DNA of 16,615 nucleotides. Source: CAYZEZ01 sp964477295. GTDB taxonomy: Bacteria > Bacteroidota > Bacteroidia > Bacteroidales > SM23-62. Of the stretch, positions 14,699-16,615 are shown piece after piece; position 1 is the first letter of the stretch, and each line of letters begins with the position of its first letter. A program made the position numbers and the translations under genes. The notes beneath the pieces were generated by a model, which saw only the letters and a list, made by a program, of their open reading frames with translations, was not told the DNA's origin and did no database searches. The stretch is from the NCBI GenBank assembly GCA_964477295.1, contig CAYZEZ010000086.1, forward strand, positions 1 through 16,615, given 5' to 3'.

Positions 14699-16137
14699 AA
14701 AAGAAAATTTTCATCCTGTTTCTGCTTTTTGCATTTTCCTTTTCGGCATTTTCTCAGGTGATCTCCGATCCGGAAGAATTGTTTACCGAGGGAGAATTCT
14801 TCTTCCTGGCCGAGGACTACAGTGAGGCAATATTCTATTATCTGCAACTGGTTGAGAAGTACCCCGATAATGCCAATTTTAATTACAAGGTGGGATTGAC
14901 ATACCTCCAGATCCCCGGGCAGGAACATTTCGCTATCCCCTATCTTGAAGAAGCCATAACCAGCACAACGCTGAAATACAAGAAACGTTCCTTTAGCGAA
15001 ACCCGGGCACCCCAGCATGCCTACTTCTACCTTGGGAATGCCTACCGATTTAATAATGAGCTGGATAAGGCCTTGTCAACCTACAATGAATTTGCCACTT
15101 CAGAAGATTTTGAAGAGAATTATAACATTGCAATGGTGGAAACTGAGATCAAAGCCTGCGAACGCGCCAAAATTATCAAGGATGTCCCTGTAAAAATCAG
15201 ATCCACTAAATTGCCGGAACCAATCAATACCAGCACCGATAACTATAACCCGGTGCTCACACCTGACGGACAAACCATGGTATTTGTCACCCAACTGGCC
15301 TTTTACGATGCTATCCATCTGACGCACAAGGTAAACGGATACTGGACTGAGCCCGAAGTACTCAATCCGCAGGTAGGATCCGATGGTGATTTGTATCCCA
15401 CCAGCATTTCAGCAGATGGCACTGAACTGTTCCTGGTAAAGCAGACAGAAAACAACAATGATATCTATGTGAGTAATTTGGGTAAGGATTTCTGGTCGAG
15501 AGCAGTACCCCTGAATGAAAATATCAACAGCCGTGATCACGAGACCCATGCCTCGATATCGAGCGACGGGAAAATATTGTATTTCACAAGTGCCAGAAGA
15601 GGAGGCTATGGGAAACTTGATATCTACAAGTCACAGCGTGCGGGAGCAAATAACTGGAATGTGCCGGTCAACCTTGGCGGCATTATTAATACAGAATTAA
15701 ATGAGGAAACACCCTTCATTTCATACGATGGAACAAGGCTGTATTTCAGTTCAGAAGGACATTTTAATATGGGGGGATATGATATTTTCTATGCCGAATT
15801 AAACAGCAAAGGATGGAGTGATCCGGTCAATATCGGATACCCGATCAACACTACCGGCAATAACCTTTTTTACTTTCCTGTTGATAAGGACCATGGTTAT
15901 TATCCGAAGATGTCTGAAGATATTCCCATCATTTCAGATATCTACCTGATCGAAATTCTTCCTCCTGACGAATTATCCATCGGATCACCCGGCCAGTCAA
16001 TATTCAGGTCAGACTTTACAATGAAAATTATACCTTTAAATAAATCCGACAGCATCGTTATCCAATACAATAAAGAGGAGGATATATTCTCCATTCAAAA
16101 ACCTGTAAACGAATATATTATCAAGATTGAAAAATAA
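14695..16137 (+). CDS. Secreted TPR-PD40 protein, short paralogue without an anchor
   Basis: 480 residues, function unknown. A signal peptide ends AFS before Q21. The TPR region (about 22-150; YLGNAYRFNNELDKALSTY) and PD40 propeller (about 165-425; LYFTSARRGGYGKLDIYKS, LYFSSEGHFNMGGYDIFY) match the two upstream paralogues over their whole length. After the propeller, residues 435-480 align by eye with the beta domain of the first paralogue (430-482 there) and stop at EYIIKIEK, the equivalent of its EYDLVIEGD. The last strand of the domain and everything beyond it are absent. There is no OmpA domain, membrane helix or T9SS-type C-terminal domain, so it is predicted to be free in the periplasm or held by partners. 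A 50-bp gap leads to the GNAT gene on the same strand. Confidence 0.88.
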   Translation: MKKKIFILFLLFAFSFSAFSQVISDPEELFTEGEFFFLAEDYSEAIFYYLQLVEKYPDNANFNYKVGLTYLQIPGQEHFAIPYLEEAITSTTLKYKKRSFSETRAPQHAYFYLGNAYRFNNELDKALSTYNEFATSEDFEENYNIAMVETEIKACERAKIIKDVPVKIRSTKLPEPINTSTDNYNPVLTPDGQTMVFVTQLAFYDAIHLTHKVNGYWTEPEVLNPQVGSDGDLYPTSISADGTELFLVKQTENNNDIYVSNLGKDFWSRAVPLNENINSRDHETHASISSDGKILYFTSARRGGYGKLDIYKSQRAGANNWNVPVNLGGIINTELNEETPFISYDGTRLYFSSEGHFNMGGYDIFYAELNSKGWSDPVNIGYPINTTGNNLFYFPVDKDHGYYPKMSEDIPIISDIYLIEILPPDELSIGSPGQSIFRSDFTMKIIPLNKSDSIVIQYNKEEDIFSIQKPVNEYIIKIEK

Positions 16138-16187
16138 TCCGTTCCGGCTGACCGGTGTGGTTGGTCAAAATCTTTTTCCCGGTTCAT

Positions 16188-16615
16188 ATGGTGCCACTCA
16201 GAGGTAAAAATATTATTTTAAGAGCATTGGAGCCGGCAGACCTCGAACTGTTGTATCAATGGGAAAATGATACCGAAAACTGGTTCGTCAGCAATACATT
16301 TACACCCTATTCCAGGCATGCCTTGCAAGAACTCATCGAAAGCGCTCCGAAAGATATCTTCGAGAATAAACAACTCAGGTTAATGATTGATTTTGTCCCG
16401 GGAAATGATAATGAAGGAATTACCGTAGGTGCCATCGACCTGTTCGATTTTAATCCTTTTCACCAGAGGGCAGGTGTGGGAATCCTCGTTGCCAACAAAG
16501 ATTACCGGGAAAAAGGAATAGCCACTGAAGCACTTTCCATAATGATCAGATATGCTTTTAAGACACTCGGGCTGCATCAGCTCTATTGTTCCATTACTAC
16601 AAACAATGAGGCCAG
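16188..16615 (+). CDS. GNAT family N-acetyltransferase, SpeG/RimJ-like (cut by window edge)
   Basis: 142 codons are present and the gene runs off the right edge. It starts MVPLRGKNIILRALEPADL, the usual opening of RimJ/RimL/SpeG-type acetyltransferases (L.G..I.LRA.EP.DL). ENDTENWFVSNTFTPYS and IDLFDFNPFHQRAGVGILV (beta strand 4) follow, then the acetyl-CoA pyrophosphate loop in YREKGIATEAL (the R/Q-x-x-G-x-G/A position reads R-E-K-G-I-A). Such enzymes acetylate polyamines or protein N-termini in the cytoplasm; the substrate cannot be told from this fragment. The C-terminal end with the last strands is outside the window. Confidence 0.9.
   Translation, partial: MVPLRGKNIILRALEPADLELLYQWENDTENWFVSNTFTPYSRHALQELIESAPKDIFENKQLRLMIDFVPGNDNEGITVGAIDLFDFNPFHQRAGVGILVANKDYREKGIATEALSIMIRYAFKTLGLHQLYCSITTNNEA

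Noticed and set aside
14261..15018. Two minus-strand ORFs (134 and 138 codons) over the 3' end of the second and 5' end of the third PD40 genes
   Set aside because: Both are antisense to well-supported coding sequence and have no family motifs.
16149..16167. TGACC/GGTCA stem followed by a T-rich stretch after the third PD40 gene, as a terminator
   Set aside because: The stem is only 5 bp with a 9-nt loop, too weak to call.

Overview
The window looks like chromosomal DNA of a Bacteroidota organism, most likely a Bacteroidales or related environmental lineage assembled from a metagenome. The evidence is: a lysA of the Flavobacterium/Cytophaga type; three TPR-PD40 envelope proteins, one with an OmpA domain; signal peptides followed directly by Gln; promoter-like TAnnTTTG -7 boxes and little Shine-Dalgarno signal; and a run of 10 N (930-939), which marks a scaffold join. 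No tRNA, rRNA, CRISPR array, transposase or phage gene was seen.

Layout. 1-206 (-) is the 5' part of a ChaN-like haem-binding protein gene. It is divergent from 316-2109 (+), a long-chain acyl-CoA synthetase interrupted by the N gap. A nested palindromic element (2112-2195) separates that gene from a convergent sodium:solute symporter (2229-3674, -). Divergent from the symporter lie recR (3781-4419, +) and lysA (4494-5732, +). Next come an unusual fusion of a GT2 glycosyltransferase with a degenerate polyprenyl-phosphate sugar-transferase-like half (5901-7871, +) and a lipoyl-bearing 2-oxoacid dehydrogenase E2 subunit (7972-9333, +). Palindromic repeat-like elements sit in front of both.

The right half (9502-16137) is a tandem cluster of three paralogous secreted proteins. 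Each has a signal peptide, an N-terminal TPR region and a PD40 beta-propeller. Their C-termini differ: four ~66-residue helical repeats plus a terminal membrane helix with a basic tail (9502); a Pro-Glu linker plus an OmpA peptidoglycan-binding domain (12657); and a short beta domain that ends abruptly (14695). The window closes inside a SpeG/RimJ-like GNAT acetyltransferase gene (16188 to the end).

How the genes fit together. The left half is housekeeping (fatty-acid activation, recombination repair, lysine and peptidoglycan precursor synthesis, 2-oxoacid oxidation) in mostly separate transcription units. The PD40 trio reads as one envelope module that arose by duplication, with copies that may be held at the inner membrane, at the peptidoglycan and free in the periplasm. 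This is the best candidate for an undescribed system. A second theme is short 7-nt-period repeats scattered in the spacers, with one array inside the E2 linker.
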